DNA of 64,000 nucleotides from Actinophytocola gossypii (lineage in GTDB: Bacteria; Actinomycetota; Actinomycetes; Mycobacteriales; Pseudonocardiaceae), in the NCBI RefSeq assembly GCF_025165815.1, contig NZ_JAFFZE010000016.1, positions 1 through 64,000 on the forward strand. Reading direction: 5' to 3'. A model generated the notes under the pieces. That model worked only from the letters and a program-made list of their open reading frames with translations, made no database searches and was not told the origin of the DNA. The translations under genes and the position numbers were made by a program. Positions 54,817 through 63,932 of the stretch are shown here, in pieces (the first letter of the stretch is position 1; each line of letters opens with the position of its first letter).

Positions 54817-56361
54817 CTAGCGGCGGGCTCGCTTCGTCTTGCGGGGCGGCGGCAGCGCACCCTCCGCGCGGAGGCGGGCGGCGTGCTCGGCCAGGGCGTC
54901 CACCAGGGTCGGGATCTGGGGGTTCTCCGGCTGGACGTCGACGCGGAGGCCGAACTCGCGGGCGGTCTCCGCGGTCTTCGGGCCGATGCAGGCGACCAGC
55001 GTGCGGGTGTGCGGCTTGCCGGCGATGCCGACCAGGTTCCGCACGGTGGACGACGAGGTGAAGCACACCGCGTCGAAGCCACCCGTCTTGATCATCTCTC
55101 GGGTCTCGGCGGGCGGCGGCGCGGCACGCACCGTCCGGTACGCGGTCACGTCGTCGATCTCCCAGCCGCGCTCGCGCAGGCCGGCGGCCAGGGTCTCGGT
55201 GGCGATGTCGGCGCGCGGCAGCAGCACCCGGTCCACCGGGTCGAGGATGTCGTCGTAGGGCGGGAACACCTCGAGCAGGCCCTCGCTGGACTGCTCCCCG
55301 GTCGGCACCAGCTCGGGGATGATCCCGAACGAGCGCACCTTCTCCGCGGTCGACTCGCCGACGCAGGCGATCTTCACGCCGGAGAACGCGCGGGCGTCCA
55401 GGCCGAACTCGGCGAACTTCTCCCACACCGCGCGCACGGCGTTGGTCGAGGTGAACACCAGCCACTGGTACCGCCCGTCGACCAGGCCCTTCACCGAGCG
55501 CTCCATCTGCGCCGGGCTGCGCGGCGGCTCGACGGAGATCGTCGGCACCTCGGACGGGATCGCGCCGTGCAGCCGCAGCCGCTCGCTCATCTCCCCCGCC
55601 TGGTCCTTGGTGCGCGGCACCAGCACCCGCCACCCGTACAGGGCGCGGGACTCCCACCAGGACAGCTTGGTCCGCCCCGACACCGCCTGGCCGACGGTGA
55701 CCACCAGGTTGCCGGCGATCTCCCCGGCGTCCTGCGCCAGCGAGGCCAGCGTGGTGTCCAGGGTGCGCTGGCCGGAGCCGGTGCCGTCCGCGGTGACCGC
55801 GACCGGGGTCTGCGCCGCGAGCCCGTGCTCGACCAGGGCCGAGGCGGCCTCGGCGAGGTGGCTGGAGCTGGCCAGCATGACGATCGGGCCGGGGGTGCGC
55901 GCCAGACCGGCCCAGTCGACCTCGCCGCGCACGTCGACCACGGCGTGCGCGGCGCCGAGCGCGATGCCGGCGTAGGCGGGCACCGCGGTCGCGGCCGGCA
56001 CGCCGGGCACCACGTCGAACGCGGCGCTGGTGCGGGCCACCGCCTGCGCCTCGGCGACCAGCGCGGAGTGGGTCAGCGGGTCGCCGGAGACCAGGCGGAG
56101 CACGACGCGGCCCGCCTTGGCCTCGGTCACCAGGTCCTTCGCCACGTCGGCCGGGTCGCCGACGGCCGGGCGGACCTCTGGCTCGCCCTCGACGCCGCTG
56201 CCGGCGAGCTCCAGCACGCCGGCCGGCACGTCGGGGTCGGTCACCACGAGCTCGGCCCTGGCGAGCAGTTCCCTGGCGCGGACGGTGAGCAGCCCCGGGT
56301 CACCCGGACCGGAGCCGACGAACGCGATACGACCCGAGCTGTTTCGGGTACGGGTGGTCAT
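54817..56361 (-). CDS. hemD: Fused uroporphyrinogen-III methyltransferase / uroporphyrinogen-III synthase
   Basis: The 514-residue fusion has an N-terminal tetrapyrrole methylase-like domain (about 9-250; VGSGPGDPGLLTVRARELL, ASSSHLAEAASALV) and a C-terminal HemD domain (about 262-490; VLVPRTKDQAGEMSERL, FTSTNAVRAVWE, CFTSSSTVRNLVG). Such CobA-HemD fusions are normal in actinobacteria (Rv0511). The methylase half keeps the GxGPGD loop but has DPLTHSALVAEAQ in place of the more usual DPF-FGRG-EE pattern, so its methylase activity may be lost. ATG 56361 has AGGAAG upstream. Confidence 0.93.
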   Translation of the reverse strand: MTTRTRNSSGRIAFVGSGPGDPGLLTVRARELLARAELVVTDPDVPAGVLELAGSGVEGEPEVRPAVGDPADVAKDLVTEAKAGRVVLRLVSGDPLTHSALVAEAQAVARTSAAFDVVPGVPAATAVPAYAGIALGAAHAVVDVRGEVDWAGLARTPGPIVMLASSSHLAEAASALVEHGLAAQTPVAVTADGTGSGQRTLDTTLASLAQDAGEIAGNLVVTVGQAVSGRTKLSWWESRALYGWRVLVPRTKDQAGEMSERLRLHGAIPSEVPTISVEPPRSPAQMERSVKGLVDGRYQWLVFTSTNAVRAVWEKFAEFGLDARAFSGVKIACVGESTAEKVRSFGIIPELVPTGEQSSEGLLEVFPPYDDILDPVDRVLLPRADIATETLAAGLRERGWEIDDVTAYRTVRAAPPPAETREMIKTGGFDAVCFTSSSTVRNLVGIAGKPHTRTLVACIGPKTAETAREFGLRVDVQPENPQIPTLVDALAEHAARLRAEGALPPPRKTKRARR

Positions 56362-56383
56362 CTCTTGGCCACTTCCTATCGGA

Positions 56384-57349
56384 CTACTGCTCGGGGCCGG
56401 ACAGCACGCCGGCTCCGAGCTCGAGCAGCTCGGCGGCCACGGCACGCCCCAGCTGCTCACCTTCGGTCAGGTCACCGGTGGCCGAGGCCCGGAGCAGGTC
56501 GACGGCGGTCCCCGAGAGGTCGCCGTCGGCGGTCCAGTTCGCGGCCGCGACCCCGCGCAACGACAGGCGCTGTACCACCCGGTCGTCACTGTCGAGGTCC
56601 TCGACCACGTCGGCCAGTGCGCCAACCGGGGCATTGCAGCCGGCCTCGAGCGCGGCCAGCAAGGCGCGCTCGGCGGCCACCGCGACCCGGGTGGCTTCGT
56701 CGTCCACGACGGACTGCAGGAGGTGCTCGGTGTCGACGTCGTCGACGCGGCACTCCACCGCGAGGGCACCCTGCGCGGGGGCCGGCAGGACCTGGATCGG
56801 GTCGAGTACCTCGGTGATCTCGCCCAGCCTGCCGAGCCGGGCTAGCCCGGCCCTGGCGAGCACGACCGCGTCGAGCTCGCCATCGGTCACCTTGCGGATG
56901 CGGGTGTCCACGTTGCCGCGGATCGGCACGATTTCGAGTCCCAGGCCCAGGGCCTGGAGCTGCGCGACCCGGCGCGGGGCGCCGGTGCCGACGCGGGAAC
57001 CGGGCGGCAGCTCGCCGAGCGTCAGCCCGTCCCTGGCCACCAGCGCGTCCCGGGGGTCGACGCGCGGCGGCACCGCGGCGAGCGACAGTCTCGGGTCGGG
57101 CTTGGTCGGCAGGTCCTTGTAGGAGTGCACGGCCACGTCGACCGTGCCGTCGGCGAGCGCGTCGCGCAGCGCCGAGGTGAACACGCCGATGCCGATCTCG
57201 GCGATCGGCGCGGACGAGCGGTCACCGGGGGTCTCCACCGTGACCAGCTCGACCTTGACGTCGTCCGACTCGAGTTGTTCGGCCACCGTGGCGGTCTGGG
57301 CGAGGGCGAGCGTGCTGCCCCTGGTGCCGATGCGGATCGTGCGGGTCAC
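56384..57349 (-). CDS. hemC: Hydroxymethylbilane synthase (porphobilinogen deaminase)
   Basis: HemC polymerises four porphobilinogens on a dipyrromethane cofactor. The 321-residue protein has [13 protein letters not shown] (about 6-18), [24 protein letters not shown] and the cofactor-binding C238 in [14 protein letters not shown] 57349 overlaps the hemA stop by four bases. Confidence 0.96.
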   Translation of the reverse strand: MTRTIRIGTRGSTLALAQTATVAEQLESDDVKVELVTVETPGDRSSAPIAEIGIGVFTSALRDALADGTVDVAVHSYKDLPTKPDPRLSLAAVPPRVDPRDALVARDGLTLGELPPGSRVGTGAPRRVAQLQALGLGLEIVPIRGNVDTRIRKVTDGELDAVVLARAGLARLGRLGEITEVLDPIQVLPAPAQGALAVECRVDDVDTEHLLQSVVDDEATRVAVAAERALLAALEAGCNAPVGALADVVEDLDSDDRVVQRLSLRGVAAANWTADGDLSGTAVDLLRASATGDLTEGEQLGRAVAAELLELGAGVLSGPEQ

Positions 57350-58650
57350 CGGTGTTCACCGTCCGTCGTGTTCGTGATCGCCGCCGGCGCCGTCGGGTCG
57401 AGCCCGAACAGCTCGCGGAGCGCCTCGGCGTACTCGGCGCCGCCGGGGCCGGAGGCCAGCTCCTTGACCCGCACGGTCGGCGTGTGCAGCAGCTTGTCGA
57501 CTACCCGGCGCACGGTCTGGGCAACCTCGCCGCGTACCCGGGCGTCCACGTCGGGCAGCCGCGAGTCCAGGCGCAGCAGCTCGGCGTCGACCACCTCGGC
57601 GGCCCGGCGGCGCAGCGCGGTGACGGTCGGGGTGACCTCGGCGGAGCGCTGGGTGGCGAGGTAGCCGCGGACCTCCTCGGCGACGATCTCGCCGGCGCGG
57701 CGGGTGTCCAGCCCGGCAGGCGAGTCGGCCAGCCGGCGCTGCAGGTGCTCCAGGTCGACGATCGTGACCAGGTCGAGGTCGCCGATCGCGGCGTCGACGT
57801 CGCGGGGCAGGCCGAGGTCGCAGACGACCAGCGGCCGGGTGCGCGGGCGGACCGCGTCCAGCTCGACGACGGTGCCGGTGGCGCCGGTGCAGGCGACGAC
57901 GAGGTCGGCGGCGGCGACGTGGTCGGCCAGGTCGCCGAGGCCGACCGAGGTGGCCGGGACACCGGCCGCGCGCTGGAGTTCGGCGAGCCGCGCGCCGGTG
58001 GCCTCGGTGCGGTTGGCGACGACGATCTCCCCGATGCCGGCGCGGCGCAGCGCGGCGGCGGCGAGCCCGCCCATCGAGCCGGCGCCGACGAGCAGCGCGG
58101 TGCGGCCGGCGAGCCCGTCGAGCAGCCGGTCGGCGTCGGCGAGCGCCTCGGAGACAACGGAGCCGCCCGCGGCGTCCAGGCCGGTCTCGGCGTGCACCCG
58201 CTTGCCGACCCGCAGCGCGCGCTGGACCAGCTCGTGCATGGTGCGGCCGACGGTGCCGGCCTCGCGGGCGGTGCCGTAGGCGTTGCGGACCTGGCCGAGG
58301 ATCTGCGACTCGCCGACGACCATGGAGTCCAGCCCGGCGGTGACCGAGAACAGGTGCTCGACCGCGGCGGCCGCGTAGTGCACGTAGAGGTGCTCGTACA
58401 GCTCGGCGGTGTCCAGCCCGGAGTGCCGGCCGAGCACGTCGACGATGTCCGCGAGGCCGCCGTGGAAGGCCTGCACGACCGCGTAGACCTCGACCCGGTT
58501 GCAGGTGCTGACCAGGGTGGCCTCGACGACGTTGGACCGGTGCATCAGCTCGTCGAGGATCTTGCCGACCTCGTTGGCCGGCACGGTGGCGCGTTCCAGC
58601 ACGCGCAGGTCCGCCGACTGGTGCGAGAGCCCCACGGCTATGACACTCAC
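57346..58650 (-). CDS. hemA: Glutamyl-tRNA reductase
   Basis: HemA reduces glutamyl-tRNA to glutamate-1-semialdehyde, the committed and regulated step of heme synthesis. The 434-residue protein has the catalytic C50 ([13 protein letters not shown]), [18 protein letters not shown], the NADPH loop [20 protein letters not shown] and the C-terminal dimerisation helices. Start codon GTG and ribosome binding site GAGGGGG come from repeat A copy 2. Regulation by Rex through the upstream site is likely. Confidence 0.96.
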   Translation of the reverse strand: MSVIAVGLSHQSADLRVLERATVPANEVGKILDELMHRSNVVEATLVSTCNRVEVYAVVQAFHGGLADIVDVLGRHSGLDTAELYEHLYVHYAAAAVEHLFSVTAGLDSMVVGESQILGQVRNAYGTAREAGTVGRTMHELVQRALRVGKRVHAETGLDAAGGSVVSEALADADRLLDGLAGRTALLVGAGSMGGLAAAALRRAGIGEIVVANRTEATGARLAELQRAAGVPATSVGLGDLADHVAAADLVVACTGATGTVVELDAVRPRTRPLVVCDLGLPRDVDAAIGDLDLVTIVDLEHLQRRLADSPAGLDTRRAGEIVAEEVRGYLATQRSAEVTPTVTALRRRAAEVVDAELLRLDSRLPDVDARVRGEVAQTVRRVVDKLLHTPTVRVKELASGPGGAEYAEALRELFGLDPTAPAAITNTTDGEHR

Positions 58651-58723
58651 GACGCCCCCTCGCAGGCTCGGTCGCGCCGGTCGCGGTCGCCCTGTGACAT
58701 GGATTCGCTCGCAAGCTCGCTCA
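58648..58723 (-). repeat. Intercistronic repeat A, copy 2 (rex stop to hemA start)
   Basis: The coding strand opens TGAGCGAGCTTGCGAGCGAA with TGA as the rex stop and closes GACCGAGCCTGCGAGGGGGC then GTCGTGAG with GTG as the hemA start. Compared with copy 1 it holds about 16 extra bases in the middle (CG-rich, GGCGACCGCGACCGGCGC-like). Confidence 0.9.
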
Positions 58724-59539
58724 TCTGCGGACCACCACCCCGTTCGGCGCGTTCCCGTTGACCCGTTGGGCCGGGGTGGCGTCGGCGTCCGGGGCGTGGT
58801 CGGCGCGGCGGGCGACGTGGAAGGACAGGATCTGCAGCTCCACCGCGAGGTCGACCTTGCGCACCTCGACCGTCTCCGGGACCTGGAGCACGACCGGGGC
58901 GAAGTTCAGGATGCACTCGACGCCGGCCTGCACGAGCCGGTCGCACACGGCCTGCGCGGCCGGCGGCGGGGTGGCGATGACGCCGATCGTCACCTCGCGC
59001 GCGGCGCAGACCTTCGGGATGTCGTCGATGTGGTCGACCGGGATCCCCCCGACGGGCACGCCCATCAGGTCGGGGTCGACGTCGAACAGCGCGGTCACCG
59101 GGAAGCCCCTGCCTGGGAATCCGCCGTAGTTTGCCAGTGCGTGTCCGAGGTTACCGATGCCGACGACGGCCACGCTCTGTTCACGGGTGAGTCCGAGCAC
59201 ACGCTCGATCTGGTCGACCAGCACCTCGACCTCGTAGCCGACGCCGCGGGTGCCGTACGAGCCGATGTAGGACAGGTCCTTGCGCAGCTTCGCCGAGTTG
59301 ACGCCGGCCGCGCCGGACAGCTCCTCGCTGGACACGCTGGCGACGCCCTGCTCCCGCATTCCGGAGAGAACCCGCAGGTAGACGGCGAGCCGGGCGACGG
59401 CGGCCTCGGGGATGGCCCGGGCGCGGTCCCGCAGTCCGTTGCCGTTGATGGTCGGCATCGGAGTGGTGATCTCGGCCGCGTTCTCGGCAGGCGCGCGGGG
59501 TGTTCTACCGGCTGCGTCGGACTGGCCACGCTGCGCCAC
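58721..59539 (-). CDS. rex: Redox-sensing transcriptional repressor Rex
   Basis: Rex reads the NADH/NAD+ ratio and represses respiratory genes when NADH is low. The 272-residue protein has an N-terminal winged helix ([55 protein letters not shown] split over about 41-95) and a Rossmann domain with [19 protein letters not shown] (about 120-138). The C-terminus is longer than in Streptomyces. GTG 59539 has AAGGAG seven bases upstream. A Rex-type operator at 59591-59608 implies autoregulation, and it shares its transcript with hemA. Confidence 0.96.
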   Translation of the reverse strand: MAQRGQSDAAGRTPRAPAENAAEITTPMPTINGNGLRDRARAIPEAAVARLAVYLRVLSGMREQGVASVSSEELSGAAGVNSAKLRKDLSYIGSYGTRGVGYEVEVLVDQIERVLGLTREQSVAVVGIGNLGHALANYGGFPGRGFPVTALFDVDPDLMGVPVGGIPVDHIDDIPKVCAAREVTIGVIATPPPAAQAVCDRLVQAGVECILNFAPVVLQVPETVEVRKVDLAVELQILSFHVARRADHAPDADATPAQRVNGNAPNGVVVRR

Positions 59540-59590
59540 GCTGACACTCCTTGAAAGACTCGCCCCTGGGATGCGCCTAACGGTAGCCGC

Positions 59591-59608
59591 TTGTGAACGC
59601 AGGCACAA
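59591..59608. promoter_or_regulatory. Rex operator upstream of rex-hem
   Basis: On the rex strand TTGTGCCTGCGTTCACAA has the ends TTGTG and TTCACAA of the Rex site; the right half matches the consensus fully, the left half loses two A residues. It lies about 52 bases before the rex start. Confidence 0.6.
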
Positions 59609-59686
59609 AGTCGCCGGTTAGGGGCCTTTCCTGGCACGTCCACCCCCTGTCTACTACGGCCGGCTCGCATCCGGGTGGAGGGGGTC

Positions 59687-61222
59687 TTACCGGCTGGTGA
59701 CGGTGATCGTGTGCCACCCGCTGGCGCCGTTCGGAGCGGGCGGGGCGAACGCGTCGGTCTGGGTCTCGCCGTTCCGGTCGGTGGCGCGCACCGCGATCCG
59801 GTGCTCGCCGGGCGGCAGGTCCACGGTGGCGCGCCACATCCGCCAGGTGTTCCGGCCGACCTCGGCGGCGAGCCGGGCGTCCCGCCAGTCGCCGCCGGAA
59901 TCGACGTCCACCGCGACCTCGACGCGGTCGATGCCGACGGCCGGGGCCCAGGCGACACCGGCGACGGTGACCGTGGTGCCGGTGGTGTCGCCGTCGCGTG
60001 GGGTGTCGATCCGGGACTGGGTCTTCACCGGGCCGAGGGCCGACCAGCCGCGCGGGATCCAGTAGCCCTGCTCGGCGGCGAACGTGGTCAGCTCCAGCTC
60101 GGTGAGCCATTTGGTGGCCGAGACGTACCCGTACAGGCCGGGCACCACCAGGCGCGCGGGGAAGCCGTGCTCGACCGGCAGCGGCTCGCCGTTCATGCCG
60201 ATCGCCAGCAGCGCGCCGCGCTCGGGGTCGAGGACGGCGTCGACCGGGCTGCCGGCGGTGAAGCCGTCGACGCTGGTGGACAGCAACTGGTCGGCCTCGG
60301 GGCGTACGCCGGCCTCCAGGAGCACGTCGCGCAGCGGGACGCCGATGAAGTTCGCGGTGGAGACCAGGGAGCCGCCGACCTCGTTGGACACGCAGGCCAT
60401 CGTGATCGTGCGCTCGACCAGGGGCCGCTCGCGGATGGCGGCGAAGTCGAGCTCCAGCTCGCGGTCGACCAGGCCGTGCACGCGCAGCGACCAGCCGTCG
60501 GCGGTCACCCGGGGGACGGTCAGCGCGGTGTCGATGCGGTAGAAGTCGCGGTTGTCGGTGAGGAAGCTCACCGTGCCGGGGAAGTCCGCGCCGGCCGGGA
60601 TCGGCGGCGCGGGCTCGGCGACCCGCAGCCGGCCGACCGCGCGCCGGGACGCCTCAACGTCGACCCGCGAGCCGAACGCCTGGCCGACGCCGCCGAGCAC
60701 GCCGGCGCCGACCGCGACGCCGGCGGACAGCCGCAGGAAGTCGCGCCGGCCGGTGCTGGTGACCGGGTCGGCGCGCTTGTGCAGGAGGTTGAAGGTGCCG
60801 ACGCCGGCCAGCAGGCTCGCCGCCGGCGCGAGGATGCCGAGCTGGCCGAGGTCGGGGCGGGTGAGCACGGCGACGAACCCGACGACGCCGAGCGCGCCGG
60901 CGACCAGCAGGCCGGGCCATGGCCTGGTCCGGGAGAGCAGGCCGGCGGCGACCGCGCAGCCCAGGATCACGAGCGTGACGCCGAGGAACAGGACGAGCTT
61001 GTCGGCGGTGCCGAAGGTGTCCTTGGCCCACTCGGTGACCGGGTGCGGGCTCAGGTCGCGCACCCAGTTCCCGACCGCGAGGAACGGCGAGGCGGGCGGG
61101 CCGACGAACCCGGCGACCAGGTGCCCGGCGGCGAGCGCGGCCCCGAGCGAGACCAGCGCGACGGCGATCGCGCGACCGCGGCTCATCCGAGCCGTTCCGG
61201 TGTCGAGTTGCACGCTCTCCAC
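59687..61222 (-). CDS. Membrane-anchored molybdopterin oxidoreductase (sulfite oxidase-like) with internal Tat motif
   Basis: The 511-residue protein has four N-terminal helices (about 17-40, 76-97, 103-121, 128-147), then T-G-R159-R160-D-F-L-R with a fifth helix (166-182). This suggests late Tat export of a large C-terminal domain. That domain is a sulfite oxidase-type Mo-cofactor fold (LRVHGLVDRELELDFAAIRER, molybdenum ligand cysteine in ITMACVSNEVGG, GFPARLVVPGLYGYVSATKWLTELEL), followed by an Ig-like dimerisation domain (TVAGVAWAPAVGIDRVEVAVD). Substrate unknown. ATG 61186 is the alternative start. Confidence 0.88.
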   Translation of the reverse strand: MESVQLDTGTARMSRGRAIAVALVSLGAALAAGHLVAGFVGPPASPFLAVGNWVRDLSPHPVTEWAKDTFGTADKLVLFLGVTLVILGCAVAAGLLSRTRPWPGLLVAGALGVVGFVAVLTRPDLGQLGILAPAASLLAGVGTFNLLHKRADPVTSTGRRDFLRLSAGVAVGAGVLGGVGQAFGSRVDVEASRRAVGRLRVAEPAPPIPAGADFPGTVSFLTDNRDFYRIDTALTVPRVTADGWSLRVHGLVDRELELDFAAIRERPLVERTITMACVSNEVGGSLVSTANFIGVPLRDVLLEAGVRPEADQLLSTSVDGFTAGSPVDAVLDPERGALLAIGMNGEPLPVEHGFPARLVVPGLYGYVSATKWLTELELTTFAAEQGYWIPRGWSALGPVKTQSRIDTPRDGDTTGTTVTVAGVAWAPAVGIDRVEVAVDVDSGGDWRDARLAAEVGRNTWRMWRATVDLPPGEHRIAVRATDRNGETQTDAFAPPAPNGASGWHTITVTSR

Positions 61223-61272
61223 GGTCGTCCCGCGCGGTGGGCGGCGGCAACCGGATCGGGCTTACGGATCGG

Positions 61273-61524
61273 TTACCGGGCCAGGGCGGCGCGGAACCGG
61301 TCCTCCTCGACACGCCAGTACCCGTGCTGGGCGCCGTCGATCAGGATGACCGGGACGTAGTCGCCGTACTCGGCACGCAGCTCCGGGTCGCCGTCCACGT
61401 CGGTGGTGGTCCACTCGACGCCCAGCTCGCCGCAGATCCGCGCCACGTCGGCCTCCGCGGCCTCGCACAGATGGCATCCCTGCCGGGTGATGACGGTCAC
61501 TGTCACATTGGTCGCTTCGCTCAT
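61273..61524 (-). CDS. Glutaredoxin-family protein (Rv0508-like)
   Basis: An 83-residue thioredoxin-fold protein with C-H-L-C in TRQGCHLCEAAEADV and the cis-proline YVPVILIDG. Equivalent in place to Rv0508, just before hemA in mycobacteria. Here rex and the molybdoenzyme gene lie between. Its role in heme synthesis is not established. ATG 61524. Confidence 0.9.
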   Translation of the reverse strand: MSEATNVTVTVITRQGCHLCEAAEADVARICGELGVEWTTTDVDGDPELRAEYGDYVPVILIDGAQHGYWRVEEDRFRAALAR

Positions 61525-61636
61525 CCGCTAAGCCGCCGTCTTCCCTCGTCACGTGCTCGGCGCTGACGCGCCTGCGCGCGCTCCTCAGTCCAGACGGCGC
61601 ACGCTCCTTCGCTCTCGCTCCACCACGTGCCCGACG
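61525..61636 (-). other. 112-base intergenic spacer with two CACGTG palindromes
   Basis: Between the acyl-CoA ligase stop and the glutaredoxin start. It holds CACGTG at 61550-61555 and 61625-61630 and GC-rich self-complementary stretches (GCGCGCAGGCGCG). No ribosome binding site is obvious for an extra gene. I suspect it is another family of intercistronic element, but only one copy is in the window. Confidence 0.35.
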
Positions 61637-63157
61637 TTACCCGCGCAGGCTGGCCCGGCGGACCTTGCCCGTGACCCCGTACGGGAGGGCGTCGACGAAC
61701 TCGACCGCGCTCGGCACCTTGAACCTGGCCAGCCGCTCGGCGCAGTGCTCGCGGACCGCGTCCTCGGTCAGGGACGCGCCGGGGGCGAGCACGATCACGG
61801 CCTTCACCAGCTCGCCGGTCCGCTCGTCCGGCACGCCGACCGCGGCCGACTCGGCCACCTCGGGCAGCTCGCCGAGGACCCGCTCCACCTCGTTCGGGTA
61901 CACGTTGAAGCCGTTCACGATGATCAGGTCGTTGGCCCGGTCGACCAGGTGCAGGTCGCCGTCGGCGTCGAGGTAGCCGACGTCGCCGGTGGTGAACCAG
62001 CCGTCGGCGTCCGGGCCGTGCGCGCCGTCCGGCCAGTACCCGCTGAACAGGTTCGGGCCGCGTGCGGCGACCCGGCCGGTCTCGGACGCGGCGTCGTCGT
62101 CGAACCAGCCCGGCTCGTCCTCCTCCGGCGCGGCGCCGACCGGGCGGCCGTCCGAGTCGACCAGGACCAGCTCGACGCCGGGCAGCGGGCGTCCGACCGA
62201 CCCCGGCTTGGCGAGGCCGCCGACCAGCGTGGAGGTCAGCACCGGCCCGGTCTCGGCGAGCCCGTAGCCCTCGAACACGTGCAGGCCGGTGGCGCGCTGG
62301 ATCGCGGTGAGCACCGGGGGCGGCAGCGGCGCGGCACCCGAGGTCAGCAGCCGAACGGTGGACAGCGCCTCGGCGAGCCGGTCGGCCGGCACCTCGGCGA
62401 ACGCCTGGTACATCGCGGGCACGCCGACCAGTGCGGTCACCCGGTACCCGGCGCACGCGTCCAGGGCGGGCTCGACGCCGAAGGTCTCCATCAGCACCGC
62501 GGTCGCGCCGGCCGCGGCGACCTGCAGCAGGCCGGGGCCGAGGCCGTAGGCGTGGAACAGCGGCACCACCAGCAGCACCCGGTCGGTCGCGGTGACCGGC
62601 GCCGGGCGCAGCGCAGCGCACTGCTCCACGTTGGACAGCAGCGCGCGGTGGGACAGCATCACCCCGCGCGGTGAGCCGGCGGTGCCGGAGGTGTAGCAGA
62701 GCACGGCGACGTCCTCGCCGCCGCGCGGTGCGTCGGCGGTCGGCTCGACCTCGGGCACGGCGTCCAGGTCGGGCGGGGCGAGGATGGTGCCCGTGTCGTA
62801 CGCGCCCGTGTCGGCGCCCGCTCCGACGAGGACCGAGGCGCCGCTGTCGGTGAGCACCCTGGTCAGCTCGGCCGGCGGCAAGTGCGTGCCGACCGGCACC
62901 GCGACCCCGCCCGCGCGCAGCACGCCGAACAGCGCGACGGCGAACTCCGGCCCGTTGGGCAGCACGATCGCGACCCGGTCGCCCGGCACCAGGCCGGTTT
63001 CGAGCAGGGTGCCGGCGAACGCGGTGACCGCGGTGTCCACGTGCCGCCAGGTCAGCGACCGTCCGGTCGGCTGGTCGACGAGCGCCGCGTGCCGAGGCAC
63101 GCGCGCGGCCGCCTCGGTGACCAGATCGGCGACGTTGGCCCTCGACGCGTCAACCAC
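61637..63157 (-). CDS. Acyl-CoA synthetase/AMP-dependent ligase
   Basis: The 506-residue ANL ligase has the P-loop YTSGTAGSPRGVMLSH (about 165-180), the adenine-binding GYGLAETGPV, TGDVGYLDADGDLHLVDRANDLIIVNGFNVYPNEVE and the C-terminal lysine in GVTGKVRRASLRG. It ligates a carboxylic acid (probably long-chain or aromatic) to CoA; substrate cannot be told. GTG 63157 has GGAGG eight bases upstream; longer readings toward 63373 look non-coding. Divergent from bldN. Confidence 0.9.
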   Translation of the reverse strand: MVDASRANVADLVTEAAARVPRHAALVDQPTGRSLTWRHVDTAVTAFAGTLLETGLVPGDRVAIVLPNGPEFAVALFGVLRAGGVAVPVGTHLPPAELTRVLTDSGASVLVGAGADTGAYDTGTILAPPDLDAVPEVEPTADAPRGGEDVAVLCYTSGTAGSPRGVMLSHRALLSNVEQCAALRPAPVTATDRVLLVVPLFHAYGLGPGLLQVAAAGATAVLMETFGVEPALDACAGYRVTALVGVPAMYQAFAEVPADRLAEALSTVRLLTSGAAPLPPPVLTAIQRATGLHVFEGYGLAETGPVLTSTLVGGLAKPGSVGRPLPGVELVLVDSDGRPVGAAPEEDEPGWFDDDAASETGRVAARGPNLFSGYWPDGAHGPDADGWFTTGDVGYLDADGDLHLVDRANDLIIVNGFNVYPNEVERVLGELPEVAESAAVGVPDERTGELVKAVIVLAPGASLTEDAVREHCAERLARFKVPSAVEFVDALPYGVTGKVRRASLRG

Positions 63158-63326
63158 AGGGGGGACCTCCGCATCCACTCGCCCGGATCCCGTAACTTCC
63201 CGCAGTGTGGCACGACTCACTGTCGTCAGGGTCGAGACCCCGGGAGGCCGGCGAGCGGAACCGTTACCTACTACGAAGTAACAAGACGTATGCTCTTCGA
63301 GGCTCCGGTAGCGAGGGAGAAGGTCG

Positions 63327-63932
63327 ATGCCGTCCGTGCGCCCAGTTCCACGGGACGCGGTGGAGGCTGACATCTCCAGCCAGGACCCGGGCCGCTCATG
63401 GGACCTCGTGCACGCCGCCCAGGACGGCGACCGGGGTGCGTTCGCCCAGCTCTACGACCAGTACGTGGACGTGGTGTTCCGGTACGTCCTGTTCCGGGTC
63501 GGCAACCGGGAGCTGGCCGAGGACGTCACCAGCGAGACGTTCCTGCGCGCGCTGCGCCGGATCACCTCGATCACCTACCAGGGCCGCGACGTCGGCGCGT
63601 GGTTCGTCACGATCGCCCGCAACCTGGTGCTCGACCACGTGAAGTCGAGCCGGTTCCGGTTGGAGGTCGCCACCGCCGAGGTCGACGACTCGCAGCGGGT
63701 CGAGGCGGGGCCGGAGCAGCAGGTGCTGGCCCACCTGACCCGGTCGGCGCTGCTGGAGTGCGTCGGCCAGCTCGGCGACGACCAGCGGGAGTGCATCGTG
63801 CTGCGGTTCCTGCAGGGCCTGTCGGTGGCCGAGACGGCGCGGGTGATGGAGCGCGGCGAGGGCGCGGTGAAGGCGTTGCAGCACCGGGCGGTGCGCCGGC
63901 TGGCCCAGCTGCTGCCGACGGAGCTGCGATGA
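63327..63932 (+). CDS. bldN: ECF sigma factor, BldN-like
   Basis: The 201-residue ECF sigma has region 2 (AFAQLYDQYVDVVFRYVLFRVGNRELAEDVTSETFLRALRRI, about 38-79) and region 4 (QLGDDQRECIVLRFLQGLSVAETARVMERGEGAVKALQHRAVRRLAQLLP, about 147-196). QGRDVGAWFVTIARNLVLDHVKSSRFRLEVATAEV is close to Streptomyces BldN, which turns on chaplin and rodlin genes during aerial growth. In S. coelicolor bldN lies near rex-hemA, as here. The N-terminus has a short extension but lacks the long BldN prosequence. Confidence 0.85.
   Translation: MPSVRPVPRDAVEADISSQDPGRSWDLVHAAQDGDRGAFAQLYDQYVDVVFRYVLFRVGNRELAEDVTSETFLRALRRITSITYQGRDVGAWFVTIARNLVLDHVKSSRFRLEVATAEVDDSQRVEAGPEQQVLAHLTRSALLECVGQLGDDQRECIVLRFLQGLSVAETARVMERGEGAVKALQHRAVRRLAQLLPTELR

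Noticed and set aside
53659-56817. Very long open frame on the + strand (1052 codons) and similar ones at 2943-5129, 47044-48570 and 59675-61360
   Set aside because: They are mirror images of hemB/hemD, the YyaL-like gene, resB and the molybdoenzyme gene on the other strand. Their composition (Gly/Ala/Arg/Val/His rich, no domain) is that of antisense frames in GC-rich genes.
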